DNA from: Oehlia diaphana
Lineage: Eukaryota; Glomeromycota; Glomeromycetes; Glomerales; Glomeraceae
DNA: 12,955 bases
NCBI GenBank assembly: GCA_003833135.1
Contig: QZLH01001320.1
Location: 1 to 12,955 of the forward strand
Direction: 5' to 3'
Positions 1-7,375 of this stretch are shown piece after piece. Each line of letters starts with the position of its first letter. Position 1 is the stretch's first letter. Made by a program: the position numbers and the translations under genes. A model generated the notes under the pieces. It did no database searches, was not told the DNA's origin, and saw only the letters and a list, made by a program, of their open reading frames with translations.

Positions 1-2
1 GT

Positions 3-314
3 AACCATTGTTATACAGATGAACCTATTACGAATTTAAATGATATTTCTTATATTTCATTATGTGTTTATTTACCTATTCATCTTGATCTGTTTAGTAA
101 CGTTTTGAAAGAAGGTTGTAATCTTTTAACGCATCATTTAGCATCTAATATCATTTATCATTTTGGTAAATCAGGAGTATCAATTGATGAAAATATTTTA
201 AAATTATTAGGTAATGAAAAAAATATTATTTTGATTATTTTGGCCATAAGGATATTATTCAAAAGATATATGATATTTTGGGAGAAAGATACTAATAGTC
301 AGATCAGTGTGTAA
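3..314 (+). CDS. Partial hypothetical open frame, cut by window edge and by a MITE
   Basis: A plus-strand frame is open from base 3 to a TAA at 312-314, so it probably enters from outside the window; no ATG is needed before the first in-frame one at about 282. The product is roughly 100 visible residues, hydrophobic and Ile/Leu/Asn-rich, and I do not recognise a family. The last codons (from 305) are supplied by the end of the MITE that starts there. If the MITE and one target duplication are ignored, the frame would run on past 595 for about 14 codons to a TAA near 641. That suggests the MITE landed inside an existing open frame. It may be a non-coding A+T-rich stretch that is open by chance. 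Confidence 0.3.
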   Translation, partial: NHCYTDEPITNLNDISYISLCVYLPIHLDLFSNVLKEGCNLLTHHLASNIIYHFGKSGVSIDENILKLLGNEKNIILIILAIRILFKRYMIFWEKDTNSQISV

Positions 315-587
315 AATCTAAACCAAAAGTCATGTGCACAATGTGCACATTTTTGTGATGTTAGATGTGCACAAAAATTTTTTAATGTGCACAAATTTTT
401 TATATTATATATATAATATGTTAAAAGAAGTAAAGAACATATTATGTAAAAAGGTAAAAAGAAAGATTGGAAATATTATTATAAAAATTTCTATGTGCAA
501 AATGTGCACATTTTTGATGACATCATATGTGCACAAAAATTTTTAATGTGCACATGTGCACATTGTGTACATAGATTTTACACACTG
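305..587. mobile_element. hAT-type MITE (283 bp) with 16-bp perfect TIRs and 8-bp TSD
   Basis: The ends are perfect 16-bp inverted repeats: CAGTGTGTAAAATCTA at 305-320 and its complement at 572-587. They are flanked by 8-bp near-duplications, AGTCAGAT (297-304) and AATCAGAT (588-595), 7 of 8 identical. An 8-bp target duplication and a terminus fitting the YARNG consensus are family traits of hAT transposons. There is no transposase, so it is a non-autonomous MITE. The interior holds eight GTGCAC palindromes (334, 343, 367, 387, 504, 529, 548, 556) clustered near both ends, with an A+T-rich centre. Open frames read through it are accidental. Confidence 0.85.
334..561. repeat. Subterminal ATGTGCACA repeats within the MITE
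   Basis: Eight copies of the GTGCAC palindrome, mostly in the context ATGTGCACA(A/T), lie in two clusters: four at 334-392 and four at 504-561, with one imperfect copy (GTGCAA) at 496. The clusters are in roughly mirrored order relative to the two element ends. Short subterminal repeats of this kind in hAT elements are known transposase contact sites. That role here is inference. Confidence 0.7.
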
Positions 588-977
588 AATCAGATGATCA
601 TTTTGCTTATTTTAGATAAATTTTTAAAGTTAGGTTCTTAAAATGCGTATTAATAATAATAAAAACCTATGCGTAGAGCTAATATAAAAAAATTTTAGTT
701 TCACCTGACCTATATACAGTATGTATAGCTCGGGGTCCTAGTGTTATGTCTGAAGGAAAATATAATTTTTTATTTCTAGTGGAAACGCAAGTGTTAATAT
801 AGGTTTTTATATAGCACAGGCATTGCATTATTACACGTGACCCGTTTCTCATATACGTTTGATAAAATAATACTTTATTTATGAAATAAAAATATTGCCA
901 GTAACTGGCCTATAATACATAAAATTGTGACTATGCGAAGTGCCTTAACGACTATCACTATATGGTACTGTGAATTA
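588..977. other. Intergenic, no gene seen
   Basis: A+T-rich DNA with many stops on both strands. The only structure noted is a short inverted repeat, GCCAG-TAA-CTGGC, near 897-909, too short to assign a role. Confidence 0.5.
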
Positions 978-1261
978 TTAACGGGAATATACGGTGATAT
1001 GGAAGAATTCTGCCTGAGGTTGTTGACCAAAAAATTTAGAAATCAAATCCTGCAGTTCCATTTTCTTTTCTTGAATACTTCCAGGATGAATTTGATAAAT
1101 GCTTAATTCGATATTTAGCCCCAATCTACCTCTAATTGCATTTATAAGAACACTGACTGGTTGGTTTGTTCTAATTGTAATCGTTTGGTGTACCGCATTA
1201 CATTGGACATTATTAAAATTTCCACCAGAACGATAAGACAATTAAGAGTAATATCAGTCAT
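978..1261 (-). pseudogene. Possible Crinkler-type N-terminal (ubiquitin-like) fragment
   Basis: On the minus strand an ATG at 1259-1261 opens a frame beginning MTDITLNCL, which resembles the start of Crinkler-like (CRN) effector leaders as I remember them from arbuscular mycorrhizal fungi. Within about 25-45 bases the likely coding frame changes to the frame running from 1241 to the TAG at 978-980. That frame gives about 80 residues, including TITIRTNQPVSVLINAIRGR, which would suit a small ubiquitin-like leader fold. It has no C-terminal effector domain, so it is truncated and probably frameshifted around 1225-1245. CRN leaders are normally followed by a linker and a toxin-like or kinase C-terminal domain; none is seen. 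The family call rests mainly on the first nine residues and the general beta-grasp look, so it is tentative. Confidence 0.35.
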
Positions 1262-1751
1262 CTTGCTTTCCTAAATACAAGCCCATGGTGAGAAAAACTC
1301 ACTCCTATACATACATAACTTCTGGCATATACATACCTTATTTTGCGTTAGCTATGCTAGTTAAACTATTTTCTCTGGAAAAGCTTTTTGCGGAAAGTTG
1401 GCTGAATTTCCATATACTCCTACATGCTTTATATCTTACTGGAAAAAGAGCGCCAAGCCAAAATTAAGGAGGTATGAGACGTATTTAGTATTGTTGTCTA
1501 ATGCCAAGAGTTCCTTGAAAGTACATGCAAATGAAATCTTCAAACCCTTTCACATAAATATCTACCAAAAAGACATAGTTGCTCTTACACCTGCTGATCT
1601 TGGAATTGCGACTCCACTAGCCTTTCATAACATATACTTTTGTCAGCACTATTTACTTTTAGAGTTGGTCCTGTGTTGCATGTAGACCTCCTTTCACATT
1701 TTTCTCATGATTGTTCAAGAAAAAATAAAGAATAAAGGTTAATATGTTTTT
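1262..1751. other. Region upstream of the Crinkler-like fragment; weak open frames only
   Basis: Two overlapping plus-strand frames (1285-1467 and 1398-1685) have no recognisable domain and no supporting context, so I do not call genes. The 15-base string at 1449-1463 (AGCGCCAAGCCAAAA) recurs exactly at 9161-9175, in both cases upstream of a minus-strand gene start. A short A-rich tract around 1720-1735 precedes repeat copy A. Confidence 0.35.
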
Positions 1752-1858
1752 TCGATATATATGCAAAAATTATTATGTCATACAAGACCTGTCTGGTGAT
1801 CCACTTATTTTTCTGTCATACAGGAGTGGCTTAGCAAATTCTTCTGAGCTGAAGATCA
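1752..1858 (+). repeat. Dispersed repeat, copy A
   Basis: The segment aligns with 2710-2808: both contain TATATA(TG)CAAAAATTAT, GATCCACTTATTTTTCTGTCA, (T/C)ACAGGAGTGGC and GAGCTG in the same order and orientation. The core GATCCACTTATTTTTCTGTCA (1797-1817) is identical in copies A and B. The unit ends in a pyrimidine-rich stretch plus ACAG, which looks like a splice acceptor, but I see no matching donor. It may be a SINE-like or MITE-like family member. Confidence 0.65.
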
Positions 1859-1862
1859 CCAC

Positions 1863-1927
1863 TCTGGACTAGCTAGATTGGTAGTGTACCACCCTACCAT
1901 AGAGGGTCTCGTTAATTCCAGATTAAG
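1863..1927 (+). ncRNA. tRNA-like remnant, possible tRNA-derived SINE head
   Basis: TAGCTAGATTGG at 1870-1881 fits the pol III box A consensus at 11 of 12 positions. A perfect 5-bp stem (ACCCT 1891-1895 with AGGGT 1903-1907) encloses a 7-base loop ACCATAG, where the anticodon position would read CAT. A weak T-arm follows (TTAA/TTAA around TTCCAGA), a poor box B. No 7-bp acceptor stem can be formed and the D-stem is broken, so it is not a functional tRNA. Its position directly after repeat copy A would suit a SINE-type origin. Confidence 0.3.
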
Positions 1928-1990
1928 AAAAGCAGAAATAAAATTATTATTAGAGAATCCAGATTGTGTCAAAATCTGAACATTGCTAGC

Positions 1991-2242
1991 CTAACTAAAT
2001 ACAGTAATAAAATCATGCACATTTTCCTTTTCAGCTCGAATAAGCATTTCTACCATTTTATCAGGATCAAGATCGTGACTATAATAACATCTAAATTTTT
2101 CAATATACCTTTGACTTTCTGATGACAATCCTTTATGGAATATTTTTCTAAGATGATTTTTACAGAGCTTGATAACATCATTACATCTCTTTATCTTCGA
2201 GTAATAATCCACTATTGAGTCTTCACCTTGAAGCAATAACCA
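1991..2242 (-). pseudogene. Retroelement gag-like fragment
   Basis: About 80 residues are encoded between a stop upstream and the TAA/TAG-bounded end at 1991. The string QGEDSIVDYYSKIKRC followed by a (H)KGLSSESQRYIEKF-like segment and an Asp/Glu/Lys-rich helix (DPDKMVEMLIRAEK) has the order of the capsid region of Ty3/copia-type gag proteins (short helix with 'V-x-YY', then an 'F-x-x-GL' turn). There is no zinc knuckle, protease or reverse transcriptase, so at most a fragment remains. No ATG is suited as a start. It lies just downstream of the next entry in another frame, and the two could be halves of one broken gene. The gag call is based on pattern only and is modest. Confidence 0.35.
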
Positions 2243-2244
2243 TA

Positions 2245-2643
2245 TCAGAACTTATCTACTTCATCTGCATTATCATTTACCTTAATCTCATTTTTATCAA
2301 TACCATCTGGCCATATTTCCTTTCGAAGTTCCTCAGCACTATATGGCAATTCTATTAGGCTCAAAATTTGCAGAAGATAAAAAGCATCAGATTGTGTAAA
2401 TGTATGGAGTATTGATGTTGGATTTCTTATACCAGGCAGACTATATACAAATCGTTTAAGTATTTTCTCCCTCCAATGCCTGACTGCCTTTGTCTTCCAA
2501 TAAATTTTGATTTTGCAAAATAAATCTTCCCAGTCTTGCCACTCTGGTATAAATTCAGGATTTCCTTCATTATCCTATTCATACCTCGATCCATATTCTT
2601 TGATAAATTCATTGTAACCTTTATCTGTCTCATCATCTGACAT
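2245..2643 (-). pseudogene. Acidic, Trp-rich hypothetical protein gene with one in-frame stop
   Basis: From an ATG at 2641-2643 the minus strand reads 132 codons to a TGA at 2245-2247, interrupted only by a TAG at 2575-2577 (codon 23). The reading keeps protein-like character on both sides of the TAG: an acidic N-terminus (MSDDETDKGYNEF), four tryptophans in residues 35-57 (EWQDWEDLF and YWKTKAVRHWRE), a middle segment SLPGIRNPTSILHTFTQSDA and a Leu-rich helix ending in an acidic tail. TAG can come from CAG or TGG by one transition. I do not recognise the family. Repeat copy B begins about 70 bases upstream of the ATG. It may be the N-terminal part of the gag-like frame that follows. Confidence 0.45.
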
Positions 2644-2709
2644 TTTGCTAATAGAGCAATTATACTTAATAAAAAATAAAGTACTGGTAGCGTGCATAGC
2701 TTCTTTTTA

Positions 2710-2808
2710 GTATATACAAAAATTATGTTGCACATGACCTGACTGATGATCCACTTATTTTTCTGTCACACAGGAGTGGCCCAGCAAAATTTTTTGAGCT
2801 GGTGATTC
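2710..2808 (+). repeat. Dispersed repeat, copy B
   Basis: This is the counterpart of copy A at 1752-1858 in the same orientation, with an identical 20-base core at 2748-2767 and CACAGGAGTGGCCC following. It sits in the gap between two divergently oriented genes (minus-strand ATG at 2643, plus-strand ATG at 2884), so it could also be a shared upstream region carried along with gene duplication. Confidence 0.65.
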
Positions 2809-2883
2809 AGGTTGATGATCAGTATTTCCTTAAGGCGCTTCGCTAAATTTTCGCATTAAATATATTACTTTATTATAGCAATC

Positions 2884-3510
2884 ATGGCAAATAATAATCC
2901 CAAAATGCTTGTTCAGTTTTATGAACTGTTTTTATATAAGAAGAAGGATATAATAGCTATTCAAGAGAAACTCAGTATTAGCCCTGGCAATGCAAATGAA
3001 TTAGTAGTGCCTTCAGATTCTGAGCTCATGGGGAAAACACTCACCGATTCTTACGAGCTGTTATTAAAATTGGTAGGAGATTTAATACCGATTCAGAAGA
3101 AACTCAACATTGATGGTAATCCCATTCTAGAAAAGGCACTCTGAAGCAATAAAGCTTCTACGGATATTCCATTTGGTGAAATATTTAATTTGTTTATGTG
3201 TTTGGAAGAGAATATAATAGCAATTCAGAATAAACTCGACATTGTTGGCTATTCTAATCAAGAAAGGGCAGAAGAAGTTGATGAAAATATAAGAGCATAT
3301 CTCCAGAAGCTTAAGGAGTTTCATGGTCCCTTAGAGGATGATCCAGGTGTGATATTTCCAAAATATGGTGAAATGGGTGTAAAGAAAATTATGTTTACTG
3401 GAGAGGGGCTTCCATTATTTCCGAAGTTCTCTCCTCAACAATTGCACAAAATATTCGTCAAAAATCCATCTAGTGCCAGTCAATGCCCATATCTAGAACA
3501 GGTTAGCTAA
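2884..3510 (+). pseudogene. Hypothetical protein with three 44-residue-period repeats; one in-frame TGA
   Basis: From ATG 2884 a single frame runs 208 codons to TAA 3508-3510, broken only by TGA at 3142-3144 (codon 87). A 20-residue block occurs three times at an exact period of 44: residues 13-32 (YELFLYKKKDIIAIQEKLSI), 57-76 (YELLLKLVGDLIPIQKKLNI) and 101-120 (FNLFMCLEENIIAIQNKLDI). The third block lies beyond the TGA in the same phase, so the stop is a point change (CGA or TGG to TGA) in what was one gene. Each block looks like an amphipathic helix pair with a conserved I-x-I-Q-x-K-L core. The C-terminal 80 residues are different, with a basic/aromatic stretch (KYGEMGVKKIMFTGEG) and a Pro-rich turn. 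I do not recognise the family. Translation would stop at residue 86 unless the TGA is read through. Confidence 0.55.
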
Positions 3511-3580
3511 TCTATATTTTTTATCACACAGGGTGCAAAAAATCTTCTGAGCCACTCAGGGTTGATGATCATTGTAGGAT
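3511..3580 (+). repeat. Dispersed repeat, copy C (partial)
   Basis: Starting right after the stop codon of the 2884 gene, the segment TATTTTTTATCACACAGGG, then CTTCTGAGCC and GGTTGATGATCA, parallels the end of copy B (TTATTTTTCTGTCACACAGGAG, TTTTGAGCTGG, CAGGTTGATGATCA). It is shorter and more diverged than A and B. Confidence 0.45.
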
Positions 3581-3719
3581 CAGACTAAAAAAATCCTGCC
3601 GCATTTCTTCTCTTCGATCAAAGATCTTCAGGATGAATAGCTATATATCAAATTAAGAAAAAACTATTCAGAACCATATTTATATTACTACCTCGAAGTT
3701 CTATGAACAAGAAGGGATT

Positions 3720-4986
3720 TTAGAAACTAGCTAACATTGAATCTATTTCTGCTATCTGTCCATTGAAAGGGTTATAATCATCATTTTTAGGCTGAGGTAC
3801 CAGGCTTGGTGAATTTTCAGAATCAGATATGGGCTCCTTCGATTCTGGATTACTTAAAGCGTAATTTTTCCCTATATCAAGACGGTTAATTTTATGTCAT
3901 ATTGCGATTTCTGAAAGATGGTCGAGATGTTGAGGGGTTGGATTTGGGCCAGCATGAACCATCGAGGTGTATTTAGCTCCTATTTTTCTTAGAACCTCAG
4001 GAGTAATCTCATCTTTATCCTGATTAGTTTTTAAACTCTTTATGAATTTGGCAAATGGCACGTTATTACGCTTTCCAGTTTCAGTATAAACTGGATCACG
4101 CAACTTTTCAGCCTTAATAGCATCTTGAATCCAGGTAAGTAATTTCCTAACACGTTCTGGATTTTTTTTTATAGAGAATAAGCGCATAGGCATCAGTTTA
4201 TCTCTCTGTTTGCGACATCCAGTGCAATACCAAGAATAACCAGCTTTATACCATGCTGGCAGATCTTCAGAATCTGGTTTGTAATTAATAATCTGGAGAG
4301 ATGATACTTCAGCAGGCCTTATGCTCAGCATTACTATCACATCTGCGAGATCCTGCATAGAGGGAATTTTAGAAGTATCGATATTCTGGAGTCTCCTAAG
4401 CACCTTCTCAAAGGTGAAATGATCTGGAGTTTTACCTGAATCAGCCAAGCGCTTCTCAGTCCGCTCTTGCTGGATTTTGTTAGAAGTCGTAGTCATCTTC
4501 AAATCTTTGGCATAGTGATCAATAAGTTCAGGATCGGCTCCGTACTCTGCTAAATGCTTACGAAATCGTGATTGGTTTGAGCTAGAAGCAACCATTTCCT
4601 TATCATCAATTACTTCATCCTTACTTCCTTTTAGTCCTAAATCTAAAGTATTAATAAAAATATCCCACTTATCTTCACTTTTAGCGACTTCTTGAGCCCT
4701 TTTTCTGACTGAATATATCATATTTCTCTAATCTGGCATGAAAGCCTCTTTCTGCTCTTTGCTAAATGCCCTTCTTTTTTCAGTGCTTCTGGTAAGGGCT
4801 TCCTTAACACACTTACAGGCCTTCCAATCTGAAAAGTAAAGCATTAAGTTCAGGGGCATGTTTGTTTAATTGCTCTGGGCTGAACTCTACAGATAAGTTA
4901 TATCTTTCTAAGAACTGTTTTAGAATCAAAACAAATTAATTAATTTTCGCTTTCCGGATCTTTTGGGTGGGTTCTGCAGTAGACAT
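3720..4986 (-). pseudogene. Tyrosine-recombinase-like gene (Crypton-like or virus/plasmid-type), inactivated
   Basis: The gene reads from ATG 4984-4986 (MSTAEPTQKIRKAK) to TAA 3720-3722, about 420 codons, in the size range of eukaryotic tyrosine recombinases. It is broken by a TAA at 4936-4938, a frameshift near 4828-4836, a TAG at 4728-4730 and a TGA at 3897-3899; 4721-3900 is uninterrupted (274 residues from the internal Met). In that piece SIRPAEVSSL (Arg 135) fits box I (R..E..L), and PEVLRKIGAKY (Arg 245) fits the box II arginine, with Glu where the usual His stands. Beyond the TGA the same frame gives HKINRLDIGKNYAL: a His and, 11 residues on, a Tyr at the place of the nucleophile. A C-x-x-C pair (166, 169) is an extra feature. 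These enzymes cut and rejoin DNA through a 3'-phosphotyrosine. Assignment is from motif order only. It lies on the same strand as the primase-helicase downstream of it. Confidence 0.55.
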
Positions 4987-4990
4987 GTCG

Positions 4991-5026
4991 ATATAAGTAG
5001 ACTTCAGTTGTTTCTTCTACTTATAT
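4991..5026. other. Hairpin-forming inverted repeat between divergent genes
   Basis: ATATAAGTAG (4991-5000) is matched by CTACTTATAT (5017-5026), a perfect 10-bp arm pair around a 16-base spacer. It lies immediately upstream of the recombinase ATG on the minus strand and before the plus-strand Cys-rich gene, the place of a shared promoter. A related TAAGTAGA string forms the arms of the large palindrome at 10379-10438. Confidence 0.55.
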
Positions 5027-5029
5027 TAT

Positions 5030-5485
5030 GTGAGAAAAAATTCAATTCAAAAAATTATATCCCACCTAACCGAAGGTGATTTGCATGAACATTTCTCTGA
5101 ATATATCTTAGGAGATATGACCCGCTGAGACATCACATTTTTGAATATTTATAATAAAAGTGAAAGTGAAGTTTTAAGATTATTAATATTAAAATTACCT
5201 CGTATAGGTCATTTTATCTGCCAATGCATTAAGTGAGATGGTTCAAACTGTGGAAAAGGAAGCATGAGTGAATTAGGATGCGCCAGACATTATAATGCCC
5301 TTCCTAGAACAATATGCCCTATCTGCGGGTAGGGAACCTATTCTGATACTGGAATCTATAGTACGCATAATGGATTTTATGACCGTGCCTAGCATGAAAG
5401 TAAAAAAACTAAAACAGAATCTAATATGGTCAAGACTTAGCTGAATAACTATCTGGGCTGAAATATTATTTGTTCTGCCCTATAA
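5030..5485 (+). pseudogene. Small Cys-rich (possible zinc-binding) protein gene with six in-frame stops
   Basis: One plus-strand frame stays protein-like from about 5030 to TAA 5483-5485 (some 150 codons) although interrupted by TGA 5126, TGA 5234, TAG 5330, TAG 5390, TAG 5438 and TGA 5459. There is no frameshift. The product has a helical N-terminus (ESEVLRLLILKLPRIGH), then cysteines in the order C-x-C, C, C, C-x-x-C (ICQCIK, SNCGKG, LGCARHY, TICPICG), then GTYSDTGIYSTHNGFYDRA. The pattern suggests a treble-clef or ribbon-type zinc site. All six stops are TGA or TAG, none TAA, consistent with TGG, CGA or CAG codons changed by C:G to T:A transitions. The start is not clear: the first in-frame ATG is at 5117. 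It converges with the end of the helicase gene. I do not know the family. Confidence 0.5.
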
Positions 5486-6507
5486 AATCAAAGAGTTCCT
5501 AAATCTCATTATCTGGTTTTGGCCTATATGGTGGAAGTTCTGGTGCACCTTTATCTCTAAAACCAGTACTGTTATATGGCTGGCAATTAATTCGATATGA
5601 GTATTTCCAAACTTGTTGTCCCTTAGGCCTTATTCTTTTTTTATCACTTTTAATAGTATAGCCACACCAATTACCAGCAATTGCATTGATTGCCTTTATA
5701 GCTGAATTAAGATCTGGTGTTGTCTTAGCATGAGATTTAAAGTCAAAGAGTGATAAAGACTGATTTTGAATTTCTATAAATCTTTCACAGGATTGCACGA
5801 ATGCTTCTGATACAATATTACCAGAAAGGATACGTTTATCATCAATACTAGTAAAGCCTAATATTTGAAAGAATTTTCTTATAGCCTTCCAATGATTTGC
5901 TGAATAAGATTTACGCAAGTCTTCTGCCACTGATTTTTCCAGATTCTCTTCAGCTTTATAGCAGGCAATTTCCCATTGTATATTTCCTCACCTTTCAATC
6001 CCTTCATTGCATTCTCCTCATCATGACCTTACCTTCAAAAATAAGACAATTGTAAGAAATGCTTCCGAGCTTCAGGCGAACTAAAATTTTCAATGAATTT
6101 TCTATTGCAAATATTATTCCAATCCTCGATACTTATGTCTTTGCAATAAAGATTCCACATATAAAAATGTTAAGTGTCATAGTATCTGCAATAGAACGCT
6201 CTTGATCGAATTTAAGAACTTCAGCTTCTTCAGGACTAAGATTCTGGGAAGTAAAAACTGCGTTAAAATCTGTATTCTTAATAACTAATGCTTCAACCCT
6301 AATCTCATTGCGAACCCTTTTGCGATTCCCTATAACTCCTCGACTCTCATCCATTTTTATAAGTTGGAGAGAAGCGCCTGTACTAGCTATAAGACTACAA
6401 AACTTTTCAATAAAATATCTTGCAGAAAGACGTTTCTGATGCTCAACTTTAATGAAAGTTATTACGGCCAGAGACTCATCAATTTTATAAGAAATGGTAT
6501 TATTATT
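5466..6507 (-). pseudogene. C-terminal region of the primase-helicase gene, unknown domain
   Basis: After the helicase core the minus strand continues in protein-like frames: 6507-6136 (residues such as IDESLAVITFIKVEHQKR and NLSPEEAEVLKFDQERS), then, after a frameshift near 6166, MWNLYCKDISIEDWNN. A badly broken stretch follows (about 6035-5970, several stops and at least two frame changes), then 5930-5502 without interruption (143 residues from an internal GTG). The last piece carries KFFQILGFTSIDDKRI, a basic patch (KSDKKRIRPKGQQVWKYSYR) and a Pro-rich end (APELPPYRPKP). A TAG at 5499-5501 may be a changed sense codon, because the frame goes on for 11 codons to TAA 5466-5468. I recognise no domain here. 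Its constant position after the helicase suggests a DNA-binding or regulatory tail, which is inference. Confidence 0.5.
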
Positions 6508-7123
6508 CTATTCACGATGTCCCTTTATTGCTGTAGATAAATTATTAGGCCGAGCATTTGCAAGTTCTGCCCGAATATTTTCATGACCTGGTGGGCGAAA
6601 AAGCTCATTAGAATTTTTCTGATAGAATAGAGAAACAATATGACGAAGACAGTCACGAATTTGATAAAGCATTTGTGTAAGAGCTTCAACATGAACTGAA
6701 GTGGCAATATTTGTAATAGCTATAATTATATCGAAGTGGCCCCATAACCTTAAATGATATTTCCGCTTCCACTATATTTGTATAAGCTACGCAATCAAGT
6801 TTACCCCAAGCGACATTAATATCAGAAAAGTCTCTTTGACGTTATTTTTTATTTATATCTCCGTAATAAGCACGAGCTCTAACAGGCAAATTATCAGGCT
6901 TAGACAACTTAGATGCTTTTTCTACTAATGCTCTAGCTATCACCGTTCTGGTAGATATAAATGTCACATATTTACCCTGCCTTAAAAGATCATATCCTAT
7001 TCGCATAGCTTCAGCTCCGCTATTCAGATCATAAATAAACTCAACTGTCTCGCCTATATGAGGCTGATATCAACTACGTGAATATTTTCACTGCGATAAG
7101 TCTGAAGGAAGGATAATGTCGAT
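6508..7123 (-). pseudogene. SF2 helicase C-terminal lobe (UL9/origin-binding-protein-like)
   Basis: The segment between the MITE and the TAG at 6508-6510 encodes the second RecA-like lobe. From the MITE side it starts in the same frame the helicase had before the insertion (STLSFLQTYRSENIHVVD). It changes frame near 7068 (YQPHIGETVEFIYDL onward), has a TAA at 6842-6844, and changes frame again near 6745. Motif IV-like GKYVTFISTRTVIARALVEK, motif V-like VAYTNIVEAEISF and motif VI-like ALTQMLYQIRDC are in the expected order. In related helicases the last is usually Q..YR.R, so the first arginine appears replaced by Gln. Herpes_ori_bp (UL9-type) proteins unwind DNA at an origin using ATP. Three or more separate lesions make this part non-functional. 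Confidence 0.6.
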
Positions 7124-7131
7124 GTATTTGC
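7124..7131. repeat. Left 8-bp target-site duplication of the helicase MITE
   Basis: GTATTTGC at 7124-7131 is identical to 7376-7383 at the other side of the insert. Eight bases is the hallmark length for hAT insertions. Confidence 0.85.
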
Positions 7132-7375
7132 TAAGGTTGCTTGTCTAAACCTCTTCAAAATTCTACGATTAGTTTCGTCAAAATTTTACTATAGATTTAT
7201 TATAGTTTTGGCAGAGTTTTGGCAGTTTTAGCATTTATAATAAGTTTCAGCAGTTTCGCCTTTCTCCAGAGTTTCGCCAGTTTTTTAATATAACTTTAAT
7301 ATAGTTTCAGCAGAATTTCACTTTTTGGCAAAATGCCATCTTGCCTAAACCTTTAGGTTTTGGCAAGTAACTTTA
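7132..7375. mobile_element. hAT-type MITE (244 bp) inserted in the helicase gene
   Basis: Termini TAAGGTTGCTTGTCTAAACC (start of 7132-7152) and, on the opposite strand, TAAAGTTACTTGCCAAAACC (from 7375) match at 17 of 21 positions, and both fit the hAT terminus rule YARNG. Identical 8-bp duplications flank the element, and the helicase protein reads DAFANT on one side and resumes STLSFLQ on the other, so the insert boundaries are fixed by coding sequence too. The interior has repeated GTTT(T/C)(G/A)GCAG-like strings (7207-7310) and a second inverted copy of the terminal motif (7340-7352 with 7355-7367), giving a hairpin at the right end. No coding capacity. Confidence 0.88.

Noticed and set aside
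334..546. 70-codon plus-strand open frame rich in MCTF/VHKNF repeats
   Set aside because: It lies wholly inside the MITE and its apparent repeats come from the GTGCAC hexamers.
1797..1823. Spliceosomal intron ends at the ACAG of repeat copies A-C
   Set aside because: No donor site or flanking exons that join in frame could be found.
1863..1927. Functional tRNA-Met(CAT) gene
   Set aside because: No acceptor stem, broken D-stem and C instead of T before the anticodon position; kept only as a tRNA-like remnant.
3127..3324. 65-codon minus-strand frame
   Set aside because: Shadow of the plus-strand 44-residue-repeat gene, which has real internal structure.
6025..6035. Intron donor AAG/GTAAGG in the helicase tail
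   Set aside because: Coding-like sequence continues directly beyond it in another frame (HDEENAMKGLKGEE), so a frameshift is the simpler reading.
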